Below are positions 1 to 9,760 of a stretch of DNA of 64,000 nucleotides, piece after piece. The notes beneath the pieces were generated by a model, which had not been told where the DNA came from, searched no databases, and worked only from the letters and a program-made list of their open reading frames with translations. A program made the position numbers and the translations under genes. Each line of letters begins with the position of its first letter. The stretch's first letter is position 1. Location: the NCBI GenBank assembly GCA_949317995.1, contig OX439041.1, positions 47,353,269 through 47,417,268 of the forward strand. Reading direction: 5' to 3'. Origin of the DNA: Acholoe squamosa (Eukaryota > Annelida > Polychaeta > Phyllodocida > Polynoidae).

Positions 1-270
1 TGAAAAAAGTGATATGAGGCATTAAACTTGCTTGTCAAATAGATAGGCTCTGTTCTGGGTGTCTTAATCCATGTGGAGTTTACACCTGTCATTTGAATCA
101 AAATAAAAGAATGGGTATTATGGGTATTGAAATAGTCCATGTAGTTAGTGAAAAAGCCTTAGGCAAGTTAGGAAGAATGCCCAACTTGCCTAATTTCTCC
201 TAAGGGTTAGGCATAAACTCCCAAGAAAACTTTGGTGGTTTGGTGACATGCAAACTCCCAACTTGCCTTA
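1..270. other. Non-coding flank, no gene seen
   Basis: No open frame or splice structure stands out. Around 150-268 there are inverted words related to CCTTAGGCAAGTTAGG and CCTAAGGGTTAGGC, which could be the edge of another degenerate TIR repeat, but I could not define its ends. Confidence 0.4.
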
Positions 271-487
271 CACTGCAAAAATGGTGTTTAGATTTTAAAC
301 ATGTTTGGATCTAAACATGTTTAAATCCTAAACATATACGTCAGTTAGGTGTATCATCAACTACACATTTAGGAAAAGAACACTTTTATTCTAAATACAT
401 ACACATTTTTGCTAAACATGTTCAGACATTTAGAGTTTAAACAGTTGAATATTAGGTGTTTAGATTTAAACATCAATATGTACCAGT

Positions 488-611
488 GTACCAGTAATAA
501 TTAATAATGATAATGAACCATTACAATAATTATAACAATAAATATGGAATAAATAAGAAGACATTGGGTTTGGTGAGAATTGACTTTGTCAATATCAATC
601 CTATACATGCC
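488..611 (-). repeat. Split direct repeat B2 (3' end of the element)
   Basis: Second copy of the B repeat and the last block of the element on the minus strand. Just outside it the TAAACAT-rich sequence of the host TIR element resumes, which fixes the insertion boundary near 487. Confidence 0.75.
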
Positions 612-779
612 TTTATTAAATAAGACAATAATTTACAATACAATGTCATAGCAATATAATATAGACATATAACAATATAATACAATATAATAATATAAAC
701 AAAAATATATCACAGTAACAATAAGGTTTAAAATTTCCAGCACCACCCAGCGTGGTGTATGCTGTCTGAGTGTACGAAG

Positions 780-860
780 CCAATTGACCGTTAGTTCAAC
801 TGCTGGAGTTTATATACTGGAGGTAATGTTATGTGTGACGTCATAGAAAACCATGCGCCC
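780..860 (-). repeat. Split direct repeat A2
   Basis: Direct copy of the 5081-5162 repeat, placed between B1 and B2 as in PAT/Ngaro elements. It keeps the TGACGTCA palindrome. The few differences from A1 show some age since insertion. Confidence 0.8.
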
Positions 861-950
861 AGGGTAAAGTAGTACCAACATATCACTCATTAATTATATA
901 TATATATACCTGGGAGTATATAGTGCCATAAGTTAATGTGTTGATCGAGT

Positions 951-1068
951 GTACCGGTAATAATTAATAATGAACCATTACAATAATTATAACAATAAAT
1001 ATGGAATAAATGAGAAGACATTGGGTTTGGTGAGAATTGACTTTGTCAATATCAATCCTATACATGCC
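951..1068 (-). repeat. Split direct repeat B1
   Basis: About 118 bp nearly identical to 488-611 (shared core ACCATTACAATAATTATAAC and GACTTTGTCAATATCAATCC). It begins shortly downstream of the recombinase frame on the minus strand. Confidence 0.8.
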
Positions 1069-1114
1069 AACAACCGCCAAACACAATGTAAAACATTCCG
1101 TAATAGGTATAGCA

Positions 1115-2050
1115 TTAAATCATTACATCTAAAGCTAGCAAGCTGTCCTTAGACTCATGTAAGTATTTAAAAATAACATTAGATTTCCAATTGGCTTGCC
1201 TTATAATATCCTAAACACTTAGGCCTGCATCCTTCAATAAGGTTGCACCACCATGCCTAAGAGAGTGAGTTGAAATACTACTAGACAAACCACACTGAAG
1301 GGCAATAGATTTTAACTTTGTATTCACATAGTGATTATTCAACGGTCTAGACTGGATGGAAAATAGAAACCTGCTATGCTTACAGGCTTTTACACATTTC
1401 TTAATATATCTAGCCGGACACAAATCTGAACTATCATCTCTTTTAAGATACACCACATAAGAAGATTTGCCAAATTGGTCAGTTTTAGATGAAATAACTT
1501 TAATCTCTATACAATCAGAAGAAACCCTAACGTTCTTCTTTAAGAAGTTATGAGGTGAAAGTACTACATGTCCTATCCTGAACACACCTCGGTAACATAA
1601 CAGTATTGCAGACCAAAATACCATATACTCCATAGTGTCCAAATTAAGTCTAGATTTAATTTGAACCATATCACCAGGACTCAGAGAGTAGGTTGTACTA
1701 CCAGACCCCTTACACATCCTCTCTATACCATCAAGGGTTTTCTTTACCACAAAATTACCACTATAATCAGTATAACCTTTTAATTTCTGGTAATACCACA
1801 CAGCAGACAAATAATTCCTGACTGAAATAGGTTTCATAAAATCAGACAGGTACGCACAATATAAAGAAGCTTGAGAAGGAGAACAAGGAAGAAGTGTAAA
1901 ATTATATTTTCCACAAAATTTTTTGTACCTACTAAACTGCTGCCTACGAGTCTTACGAGTGGCCTCAGCTACACCTCTATACAAGGATTTTTTCCTTCTC
2001 CTCTCCAACTTCTTGAGGTCTGCAATCATAACAACACATGTTATATTCAC
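1115..2050 (-). pseudogene. Tyrosine recombinase (integrase) of the retrotransposon, amber-interrupted
   Basis: The frame from 2050 has a SAM-like N-terminal DNA-binding region (TRRQQFSRYKKFCGKY, CAYLSDFMKPISVRNYLSAV) and a catalytic part with VFWSAILLCYRGVFRIGHV (first catalytic Arg region) and STHSLRHGGATLLKDAG (the HxxRH box). A TAG codon at 1211-1213 stops it. The same frame continues to a TAA at 1115-1117 and includes NWKSNVIFKYLH, whose Tyr codon (1163-1165) is in the place of the catalytic nucleophile. So the active-site Tyr lies beyond the amber codon. In DIRS-order elements this recombinase inserts a circular DNA intermediate. Confidence 0.8.
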
Positions 2051-2184
2051 TCAAAACATTTTTACATTTCCTTGGGACACCTCTATAATTTAATCTAGAC
2101 AAATGGTCAGCTAAGATATTATCCTCTGATCTAATATATGTAGAATATATTTCGATATTATGGATAAAACATAACCAGAAAATC

Positions 2185-2733
2185 TCATGTAACCACCCCA
2201 TGCAATTTATTCTTGGATCTACCAGTATTTAACATGGCCAAGACCCGCATGTTGTCACTGATACAGTGGACTCTAGTATTACTAAATTTCTTCAAACCCA
2301 CCATTACCGGGTAGAGCTCATATACATTGATATTTCTATGATGAATCTTGAGATTATCCAAACTAGGAGCAAGGGTAAAATGGCCACAAAGACCCGGCAT
2401 TGGGTCTATATCATTCCAAGTGCCATACAGGTAATCCCTGTCTAACCAAGCCCCGAAACCTTGTATCGAGGAATCTGAAATCATAGGAGTACATACACTA
2501 TCATTTAAAATGATATTTTTACAGTTGAAGACTTTACAAAAATCTTTCCACCACATCAAATCCTTCCTGGTTTCTTCGTCCAGCTTAATAACACCCCTAT
2601 TTCTAGCCCTGGCACAGAGATCAAACAATCTTCTGCTGAAAGTCCTACCACCACGTACTACTTGTGAACAGAAAGACATTAAGCCACCAATTTTTTGGAG
2701 GATTTTTTTTATACAAACTTCCTCTCTAAACAT
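2185..2733 (-). pseudogene. RNase H domain of the retrotransposon
   Basis: The frame contains MISDSSIQGFGAWLDRD, VYELYPVMVGLKKF and VHCISDNMRVLAML, which give the D...E...D acidic residues of RNase H in DIRS-order polyproteins. The frame ends near 2185 while an overlapping frame (2201-1977) carries the last RNase H block (RSEDNILADHLSRL), so a frameshift near 2190 breaks the domain. It follows the RT directly, as expected. Confidence 0.75.
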
Positions 2734-2960
2734 TCATCCAGGGCCAGACTCATTTTATCTAATTTCTTCTGAGGTAAAGACAGCTCCATACTAGTGGATT
2801 CAATGGTTATACATAGGAATACACATATCTGGCTAGGTTCAGTTACCTTTTCCATCGAGACAATGAAACCCATGTACTCCATACATTCAATAAGGATATT
2901 CCTCTTACGTAAACACTCCCCCTCAGTTTTAGCAATGACAATAAAATCGTCCAAACAATT
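2709..2960 (-). pseudogene. Reverse transcriptase, catalytic LDD part
   Basis: Downstream half of the split RT. It begins with the catalytic box as CLDDFIVIAKTEGE, so the position before LDD is Cys, where Tyr, Val or Met is more usual, and continues with thumb-like sequence. Without the MITE at 2961-3591 and one copy of its target duplication, the reading frame runs from the preceding palm segment straight into this box. Confidence 0.7.
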
Positions 2961-3591
2961 GTGACCCATCTGGAGAAAACGTGCATCGGGGGGGATTTTT
3001 AGTTCTGCATTTGGCCACCAGGGGGCAATGTATGAGTAAAACACTGAAAAATATACCAAAAAATGGCTTAGATCAATTTTTGATGGGGAATTCAGTGGTA
3101 TGCTTAAAATTATTCAATTTCTACTGAAAAAGTTCCATTTATGGAATGCAAAAGAGACATCCTTTGCCATGGAAACATAGATAATTGTCAGATATGGCAA
3201 TTTCTGTTTGCCATGGAAAACACTTCATTATTCTAAAAGGTAATTTTTGCCAAAAATGTGTTGGATATTTCCATAAGGAACTCAAAACCGAAAACAGACC
3301 CACAAAATTCCCCCTAGAACCAATTTTATGATAAAAAAAAAAAAATCACATTTATTTGTTTATTTTTCCACAAAACTGTATTTCTTGCATTATCACTATT
3401 TAAAACTAGGATATAATGTATTTAGAGCTTATTTGCCTTTTTCAATTGCTCACAGCGACCTAGGTTTGACAAGCAATTACAGAAGACCTACCTGGAATAT
3501 TTTAGCTCAAGATATCCATTTTAAAGCACATGACTTCAACTTTAAAAACCCATTTCCCCCCCTGGATGCAAGTTTTCCCCCATCTGGTCAC
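2961..3591. mobile_element. MITE inserted inside the RT coding region
   Basis: A ~630 bp non-coding block interrupts the RT between the VDLK palm half and the LDD catalytic half. Its ends are inverted: GTGACCCATCTGGAGAAAAC on the left, and on the right the inverse of GTGACCAGATGGGGGAAAAC. Both continue into TTGCATC/GTGCATC and then a G run. AATT flanks both sides (2957-2960 and 3592-3595), a 4-bp (possibly 5-bp, CAATT) target duplication. No coding capacity is seen. The superfamily is not identified. It also contains a CCACCAGGGGGC word near 3015. Confidence 0.7.
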
Positions 3592-3595
3592 AATT

Positions 3596-4116
3596 AACTA
3601 TCCTATCAACACCATAGAACTTAGCTACCACAGTTAAAAAATCAGATATTCTATTGAAGATATACGGGGCACATTTCAGACCAAAGGTCAAGCGGTTGCT
3701 CTCAAAAAATTCTTCTTCATTACCGAAATCCCATCTGAAACCCTGGTAACCTATATGTGGACCATACACATTGATACTTCTATAGGCAGATTTTAAATCA
3801 ACCATGCTCATATAGTCATTCTTATCCTACTGATATGTTACCGTATTTCTGCTGGCATGCTACAATCCGTGATAGGTTTTAATTTACCATTAGACTTTTC
3901 TACACCACCTAGAGAGTGAATACACTTAGGTTTATAGGCTGTCTTCGTGACCAAGCCCTGGGACAGCTTGTCCTTGATAATATCACACATTTCGTCATTA
4001 AATTTACCTTCTACAATAGACTTATAATTTTTACAGTCATATGCTGTATCACAACACATTGACACATTGACACAACTATCATAAACCCTGATGCTGGGTC
4101 TATTAACACACTCCAC
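3596..4116 (-). pseudogene. Reverse transcriptase, N-terminal and palm part (broken)
   Basis: Two frames, about 4116-3838 and 3811-3596, carry the fingers region (LGGVEKSNGKLKPITDC) and the first palm motif (VDLKSAYRSINVYGPHIGYQ) followed by LTFGLKCAPYIFNRI. These are typical of DIRS-order RT, where the first catalytic Asp is in VDLK. Stops and a frame change near 3812-3837 separate the two parts. The frame then runs into an inserted MITE at 3591. The rest of the RT continues on the far side of the insertion from 2960. Annotated as a broken copy of a retrotransposon enzyme. Confidence 0.75.
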
Positions 4117-4436
4117 CGTAAAACGGGCTTCCCTAGCCCACTTAAAAGGGTCTATATCTCTTCTTTCCTATCCCCTCAGGATGTGTGTCGTGCACATATG
4201 TGCGGGCACTGACACAACTCCACCGTACACAGTGGTTCAACCTCGCCCTGTACTGGGCCACTATGGGTTATAAAAAGATTCTTGTCATCCACACAAGACT
4301 CATTAACATCATTTTTATTATTTTCACCCGAAATGATAGGAACGGGGGGCTCAGGAGGATCTACCGCATGTACTATATTAAAATCAGGCACCAATACATC
4401 AGACTCTAAAATAGGACCCTGCCTAAGAACAAAATC

Positions 4437-4919
4437 CTAATCCTTCTTATTCTTCTGGCATTTATCCTTGCCATAGTTAGACAAACCACAAACATCACAG
4501 GCATGTCGATATCTACATGGGTCCTCCTTACACCCCTCGGCCCTGTTAAACGCATAGCAAGTGCGATTGGATTGTTTGCATTTGAAACTTTTAGGCTTGA
4601 CTACACCCGCCTTCTGGGCCTGAACCGTCCCATCATAGGATAAATGTCTAAGAATATCTTCACTCCTTACATCACTGAATGAATCCATACCATCAGAATT
4701 AGCCCTGTTTTTAACAGATGAATCGTATGTCACTACGGCTTTGAGAGTATATATCTTGGTTGAGGATTTTTCCATCAACACCTCTATGTGTTTTACTACA
4801 TCGAAGACATCCTCCCCCTCCTCTATCAACTGTTTCATCATTCTTACGTTAACCAACAGTAATTTCTCAATGCTATAGAGTTTCTCACCCTTTTTAAGAA
4901 AATTCTTTTGATCGAACAT
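4437..4919 (-). pseudogene. Gag-like ORF of the tyrosine-recombinase retrotransposon
   Basis: A 160-codon frame with a Lys-rich, helical N-terminal half and a C-terminal Cys/His cluster (CYAFNRAEGCKEDPCRYRH, then CDVCGL). The CX8CX5CX3H spacing is that of a CCCH zinc finger, as found in Gag-like proteins of DIRS-order elements, where it is thought to bind element RNA. It lies just downstream of repeat A1. The upstream start may be lost, because the first ATG at 4919 is not clearly the original one. Function is inferred from position and the zinc finger. Confidence 0.6.
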
Positions 4920-5080
4920 ACCTCTAGCTCTATGTGCATGACGACGACCATTCCTAGAGGAGATTAAACCTGTAGATGTGGAGGAATTAGAAGAAATGCT
5001 ATGGCACTGCGTTTTCTGTCGCTATGGAACTCGCAGTAGTCCGGTGACCGTTGTTGCACGCCCCCATTGCTTGGTTACTG

Positions 5081-5162
5081 CCAATTAACCGTTAGTTCAA
5101 CTGCTGGAGTTTATATACTGGAGGAAATGTTATGTGTGACGTCATAGAAAACCATGCGCCCA
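5081..5162 (-). repeat. Split direct repeat A1 of the Ngaro/PAT-type element
   Basis: It shares about 80 nearly identical bases with 780-860, including GTTAGTTCAACTGCTGGAG and GTGACGTCATAGAAAACCAT. It marks the 5' end of the element in transcription sense. It contains a perfect CRE-like TGACGTCA, which could act in the element's promoter. Confidence 0.8.
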
Positions 5163-5724
5163 TAAACGTCTAAACGCAAAATTTCATCGATATCTAAACA
5201 CAAATTTTGAACCTAAACACCTAGATTTCTAAACACTTGAGCTAAGCACATTGTTCGGCTAAACATGTTTAGGAAATTAATCTGATTACAAAAACGTTGC
5301 AAGAATGTGTTTAGAATTGTGTTTAGGATCTAAACACCATTTTTGCAGTGTAGCAATTCCAACAAATGTTAGGCGAACAGCCTAAGATATTTAGAATTTT
5401 TTTGTGTGCACGTGCACAGCACCTGCTTGAGTTCTAGAAATGACAGACTAAGGGGGTGACCAAAATCGAATAAAAAGGGCAAAATATCACTTTATCTACA
5501 CGATTCTTCAATATCCCTTTCAGGGATCTCAATATCTACACAAGTTGAGTTTTGAGTTTGAAAAGCGTTTATTGGCCAACAATATCTTAACATATTGAAG
5601 CTTTTACAATTATCAGCCATAGGAAGATACAATCGCTTGATATTAATCAGGTGGTTTCCATGAAACAGTCACATATCACATAATATTCACATATACTATA
5701 GTTCAGGACAATCACAATTCAGAG

Positions 5725-7035
5725 TCATATTAACATTTCCCATAAGTACTTTTTAAACTTTTGCAGATTTTCTGCAGACTGAACATGCACCAGTAGATCA
5801 TCCCAAATGATGTTACCTCTATACAATGGACTCGATCTATATAATTCTATTCTAGGTCGATTTACTCTGATTTTTATTCTATCATTGCCCCTAAGAGGTC
5901 TTACTGGGGTTATTATATTCTCCGGTTTTTGTATATATTTATACATCATGCATGCAAGTACTACTTTCCTTCTAGTTACCAGACTTTTCGCATTGCAAGA
6001 TAATAATAGGTCAACAACATGTATATCCTGTGGTAGTAGAATCTTTTTACAGGCTCTCAGACAATGATTTTGTATGACATCTAAATGGTCTACTAAGGTA
6101 ACAGGTCCACTCTCCAAAATATAACTACAGTATTCTAACAAAGGAATAATCATCGTCTTATAGATTTTAAGGCTTGTATCTGTATCCAGGTATTTAACAA
6201 TATTTCTCAGTTGTTTCAATTTGGCAATACCCATTGAATCCATCTTTTTACAATGTTGTTTAAAGTTTAAATCAAAATCAATTACAACACCCAAGTAATT
6301 GAAATGTTCGACACATGCCAATTTTGTATTGTTCATGGTAATATCGTATTTAGTAATACGTTGCATGTTTGAATGGCACCAAAGGACCTTGGTTTTCTTG
6401 ACATTCATAGTAAGAATATTTTGTCTACACCACTTTTCAATATTATCCACATCACTCTGCATTAATTTACTCATAATCTCAGTATTCCTACCATTCAGTA
6501 CCAGCGCTACATCGTCTGCATAGAGAAAGAATTCACAATTGGTTATTACTTCAGTTATACTATTAATATATATGTTGAAAAGCAAAGGGCCCAATACCGT
6601 CCCCTGTGCTACCCCACAGTCCAATACTTTTTCATCTGAGGTGATGCCATTTGCTACGGTTATTTGTTTTCTATTGTATAAAAAACATTCCAACCATTTT
6701 AGACAGTTATTATCACAACCAATACACTGAAGTTTCCTCATCATTATATCTAAATTTACAGTATTAAAAGCTTTTTTTAAATCCAGGAACAATACAAGGG
6801 AGTAGTCACCTCTATTTCTAGCTTCTATTAGATATTGTATTAACCCAAAAGTTGCATCTACAGTTGATCTGTTAGGTATAAAACCGTATTGTCTCTCACT
6901 AATTATATTCTTATCAATAATATAATTCATCAACTGGGTGTGTATCAGTTTCTCTGTCAACTTAGAGAAAATATTTGTCATCGTTATAGGTCTCCAATTG
7001 GATACATCTGATAAGTTCCCAGTTTTCAGTTCCCA
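5725..7035 (-). pseudogene. Reverse transcriptase of the non-LTR element
   Basis: Motifs in order: NWRPIT, FSKLTEKLI, RQYGFIPNRSTVDA, LVLFLDLKKAFNTVNLDIM (palm Asp), CGVAQGTVLGPLLFNIYIN, and FLYADDVALVLN (the catalytic ADD). The C-terminal region follows, with EHFNYLGVVIDFDLNFKQH and IIPLLEYCSYILES, ending in LYRSSPLYRGNIIWDDL, common near the end of Jockey/CR1-group proteins. The open stretch of more than 410 codons is intact from just downstream of the deletion at 7020, so this part is relatively young. Confidence 0.85.
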
Positions 7036-8112
7036 GTTTCATAATATCTGGCAACACTCCAGTACCAATAGAGTCATTTACCAGATTCTGTAGTAGATAC
7101 GGTTTGTGACATAGTAGACTTTTTATAACAATACAGGGTATATCTTTAATACATGAACTTTTATGTCCTTTTATAGCTTGAGCTATCCTCTTACATTGTT
7201 GTACAGTTACTTCTTCCAGCTTCATAACACTATCATTTATTAATCTCTTTGGGATGCATTCCGTACCAACTATTTGACTAGCCAGGTCTGCACCTATATC
7301 TATATAATAATCATTTACAAAGTTGGCAGTATATTGCTCTTCAATAACATTTCCATCAGAATCCTTCAAACACATTGTTGACTTAGAGCTTTGTCCCTTC
7401 CAGACTCCATTCAAGACCTTCCAGAACCGCCTTGGGTCCTTCTTAAACCTGACAAGAAGATTTGTGATTACATTTTTCTTTTTGATGACCAGTTTTTTAT
7501 TAATATTCTTTTGGATCTGTCTGGCTCTGGCTAAGGCTCGGTTTACTGTATTTGGTCTACATTTTTTAGCTTTATTAAAAAATCTCTTTTTTACAGTTAT
7601 CATACGGCGTATGTCTTCATCAAAAAACATATCATTCTCTCTTACAACACGAGTTTTTACACGGTGATTTATATTTAAGTATCCATTAATATTGTTTATT
7701 ATACATTCATACTTGTCATTTACATTCATGTCGTTCCGTGTCAGAATATCCCAGTCTAAATTATCCATTGCATCCAAAAAGTCTCGATCAGAGAATTGTC
7801 TCATATCTCTATTACGTAACAGCAAAGCTTTAGGCTTAGTAATTCTTTGTTTCTTTCTTATTACATATATAGGAACGTGATCGCCACACAAGTTATCAAG
7901 AACACCATATGTTTTGACATATTCACAATTTGTATAAAAATGGTCCAGGGTGGATTTCCCAAACGGATGATAGTAGGTTGAAGGGGTATGCAAATATTTA
8001 AGCCCAGTATGTCTTAAAAAATTTGACATCCTTTTAAATTTTATGCAGTTTCTGGCTCTACTGTTAACATTAAAATCTCCCATGATCCAACATTCATTAT
8101 GGCGGACAATAG
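6985..8112 (-). pseudogene. Endonuclease C-terminal part and linker to RT
   Basis: Begins just after the MITE with NECWIMGDFNVNSRARN (the GDFN active-site block), then HTPSTYYHPFGKSTLDHFYTN (the conserved Asp-His pair near the endonuclease end), and a basic linker (RRFWKVLNGVWKG) typical of the stretch ahead of the RT. The frame runs off into IRCIQLETYNDDKYFL because of a deletion near 7020 and stops at 6962. The original frame, with NLSDVSNWRPIT just ahead of the RT, is recovered in another phase. Confidence 0.75.
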
Positions 8113-8114
8113 TA

Positions 8115-9084
8115 CAGTGAAACTTGGTTATAACAAACTCCCTTATAACGAAATTTGGATATAACAAACAAAAATGCTTAGTCACAAACCTCTCTTATAC
8201 TTTTCTATAGTAGAAAAACTTGGTTATAACAAAGTACTTTAGGCATAAACCTGTTTATAACGAATTAATTTTGGGAAATTGGGAAAATATGCATTAAATG
8301 ATTTATTTATATCAATATAACTTGTGTTCATGTCCCCAGATTAGGTATAGATGTCCTTAAACAGGCCTTAACACCTTTTAGATCTCGGCCACTGCTACAG
8401 GTGACAGGGTGAAGGGGGGGTAGATGTCCTTAAACAGGCCTTAACACCTCTTAGATCTCAGCCACTGGTACAGGTGACAGGGTGAAGGGGGGTAGATGTC
8501 CTTAAACAGGCCTTAACACCTCTTAGATCTCAGCCACTGGTACAGGTGACAGGGTGAAGGGGGAGGGATAGATGTCCTTAAACAGGCCTTAACACCTCTT
8601 AGATCTCGGCCACTGCTACAGGTGACAGGGTGAAGGGGGGGTAGATGTCCTTAAACAGGCCTTAACACCTCTTAGATCTCAGCCACTGGTACAGGTGACA
8701 GGGTGAAGGGGGGGGGGTAGATGTCCTTAAACAGGCCTTAACACCTCTTAGATCTCGGCCACTGCTCGTACACTGGGGTGGGGGTAGAGGTCCTTAGATA
8801 TATTTATACAAACTTTACATATAAATGTATACCCATAATTGAATATATAAAGATTTTGAAATGTTTTTCTTTATGTTCCTTTTGTAGGGCCTACAGACAA
8901 AATTAAGACATCATTTTCACAGTGAAATAACATTATGTGTATTTCTGTTAGCTGGATATACATGTAAAGCTAACTGAAGAATCATTAAACCTTTCCAAAG
9001 TGCTGAACTTGTTTACAACAAAATTTGGTTATAACGAATTTTTTGAGCCTGTAACAACTAGTTTGTTGTAACCAAGTTTTACTG
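8115..9084. mobile_element. TA-flanked MITE (Tc1/mariner/pogo-like ends) with internal minisatellite
   Basis: The left end is CAGTGAAACTTGGTTATAAC and the right end inverted is CAGTAAAACTTGGTTACAAC, each flanked by TA. Shorter relatives of the end sequence (TTATAACGAA, GGTTATAAC) are repeated in the first and last 150 bp. The interior is a ~75 bp tandem repeat (8345-8770). No transposase is present. Taking out the element and one TA leaves the endonuclease of the host retrotransposon in frame across the site, which confirms the borders. Confidence 0.8.
8345..8772. repeat. Minisatellite, ~75 bp unit, about six copies
   Basis: The unit runs TAGATGTCCTTAAACAGGCC, TTAACACCTCTTAGATCTC, GCCACTG, then TACAGGTGACAGGGTGAAGG and a G run of variable length. 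Two subtypes alternate (TCGGCCACTGCTAC and TCAGCCACTGGTAC), so the array expanded in multi-unit steps. Only the length of the G run varies strongly. Confidence 0.85.
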
Positions 9085-9086
9085 TA

Positions 9087-9514
9087 TGTCCCATACATGC
9101 TGTTAAAAAATTATAACACTCCAGAACTTTCCCTTTGGGAGGGCGGTATACAATACAAAAAATTTTACTTTTATGACCTGGATATTTCAATTTTATGCAT
9201 AGACATTCAATGTGTTTATTTACTGTTGTGAATTCCTGTATAACTTCCATATATGGAACTAATTCGTTCCTAACATAACATGCTACTCCACCTCTTTTAC
9301 CTCTATGACGATCATTTCTAATCAATGTCATATTATTTACATGAAGATGGTTACTTGAAATTGATGTCTTCAGCCATGTTTCAGTGATACCTATTAAATC
9401 AAAGCCTTGCAGATCTGTACTAATGAAGTTGTATTTGTCTCGAAGACTCTGGGCATTCATTGCTAGGTATTTTAAACCTGTCTCGGAGACTACCTCCTGA
9501 GGGCTCTTACCCAT
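9087..9514 (-). pseudogene. Endonuclease domain, N-terminal part
   Basis: The residues KYLAMNAQSLRDKYNFI, GITETWL, RNDRHRGKRGGVACYV and FCIVYRPP are the N-terminal blocks of APE-type endonucleases of non-LTR retrotransposons (Asn of NAQSL and Glu of TETWL are catalytic in the family). The frame is cut at 9087 by the inserted MITE; the GDFN block lies on the other side, at about 8080. The enzyme nicks target DNA to prime reverse transcription. Confidence 0.8.
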
Positions 9515-9760
9515 ATTTTAGTATACAACTGTTCCACCTGACACTACCAACCAACGTTGGGCCTATTTGTAACATATTTACAAGTGCTAAGTAGATATAG
9601 ACACTACAGTTATTAGGGTCTAATATCAGGATAACGAAGATGGTTGCTACCCTATACAGTGGATCCGTATCACCCAGCAGTGGTATAACTGAACCACAAA
9701 AATGCAAGGCAATGGTCCATGTGGTGAGAGACATGATAATTTGAACAACGAGTTAATGCA

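Larger units (their letters stand above)
488..5162 (-). mobile_element. Ngaro/PAT-type tyrosine-recombinase retrotransposon, decayed
   Basis: Read on the minus strand the order is: repeat A1 (5162-5081), Gag-like ORF with a Cys/His cluster, reverse transcriptase, RNase H, tyrosine recombinase, then repeat B1 (1068-951), A2 (860-780) and B2 (611-488). A1 matches A2 over about 80 bp and B1 matches B2 over about 118 bp. This A1-ORFs-B1-A2-B2 layout of split direct repeats is known for the Ngaro and PAT groups of the DIRS order and differs from the inverted repeats of DIRS1. There is no DDE integrase and there are no LTRs. The copy carries several frameshifts, an in-frame amber codon in the recombinase and a MITE inside the RT, so it is inactive. 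Confidence 0.85.
271..5350. mobile_element. TIR DNA element (CACTG ends), host of the nested retrotransposon
   Basis: The left end reads CACTGCAAAAATGGTGTTTA and the right end is its inverse (ACCATTTTTGCAGTG). A TA dinucleotide lies immediately outside both ends, as expected for a 2-bp target duplication. Next to both ends are many copies of TAAACATGTTTA-like words (about 290-475 and 5165-5335), a subterminal repeat cluster. No transposase is visible, so the element is non-autonomous. CACTG termini with subterminal repeats and a TA duplication suggest the CMC (CACTA/Mirage/Chapaev) group; this is an inference. The tyrosine-recombinase retrotransposon at about 488-5162 sits inside it and accounts for most of its apparent length. 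Confidence 0.65.
5551..9760 (-). mobile_element. Non-LTR retrotransposon (Jockey/CR1-like), decayed
   Basis: On the minus strand an apurinic-type endonuclease is followed by a reverse transcriptase ending at 5725. About 175 bp of 3' UTR follows and ends in AATAAACGCTTTTCAAACTC-like sequence near 5551, with a short TCAAACTC/TCAAAACTC repeat in place of a poly-A tail, as in several CR1/L2-type clades. The upstream limit is uncertain: no ORF1 is recognisable above 9514. The element is split by a 970 bp MITE (8115-9084) and broken by a deletion/frameshift near 7020. Confidence 0.75.
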
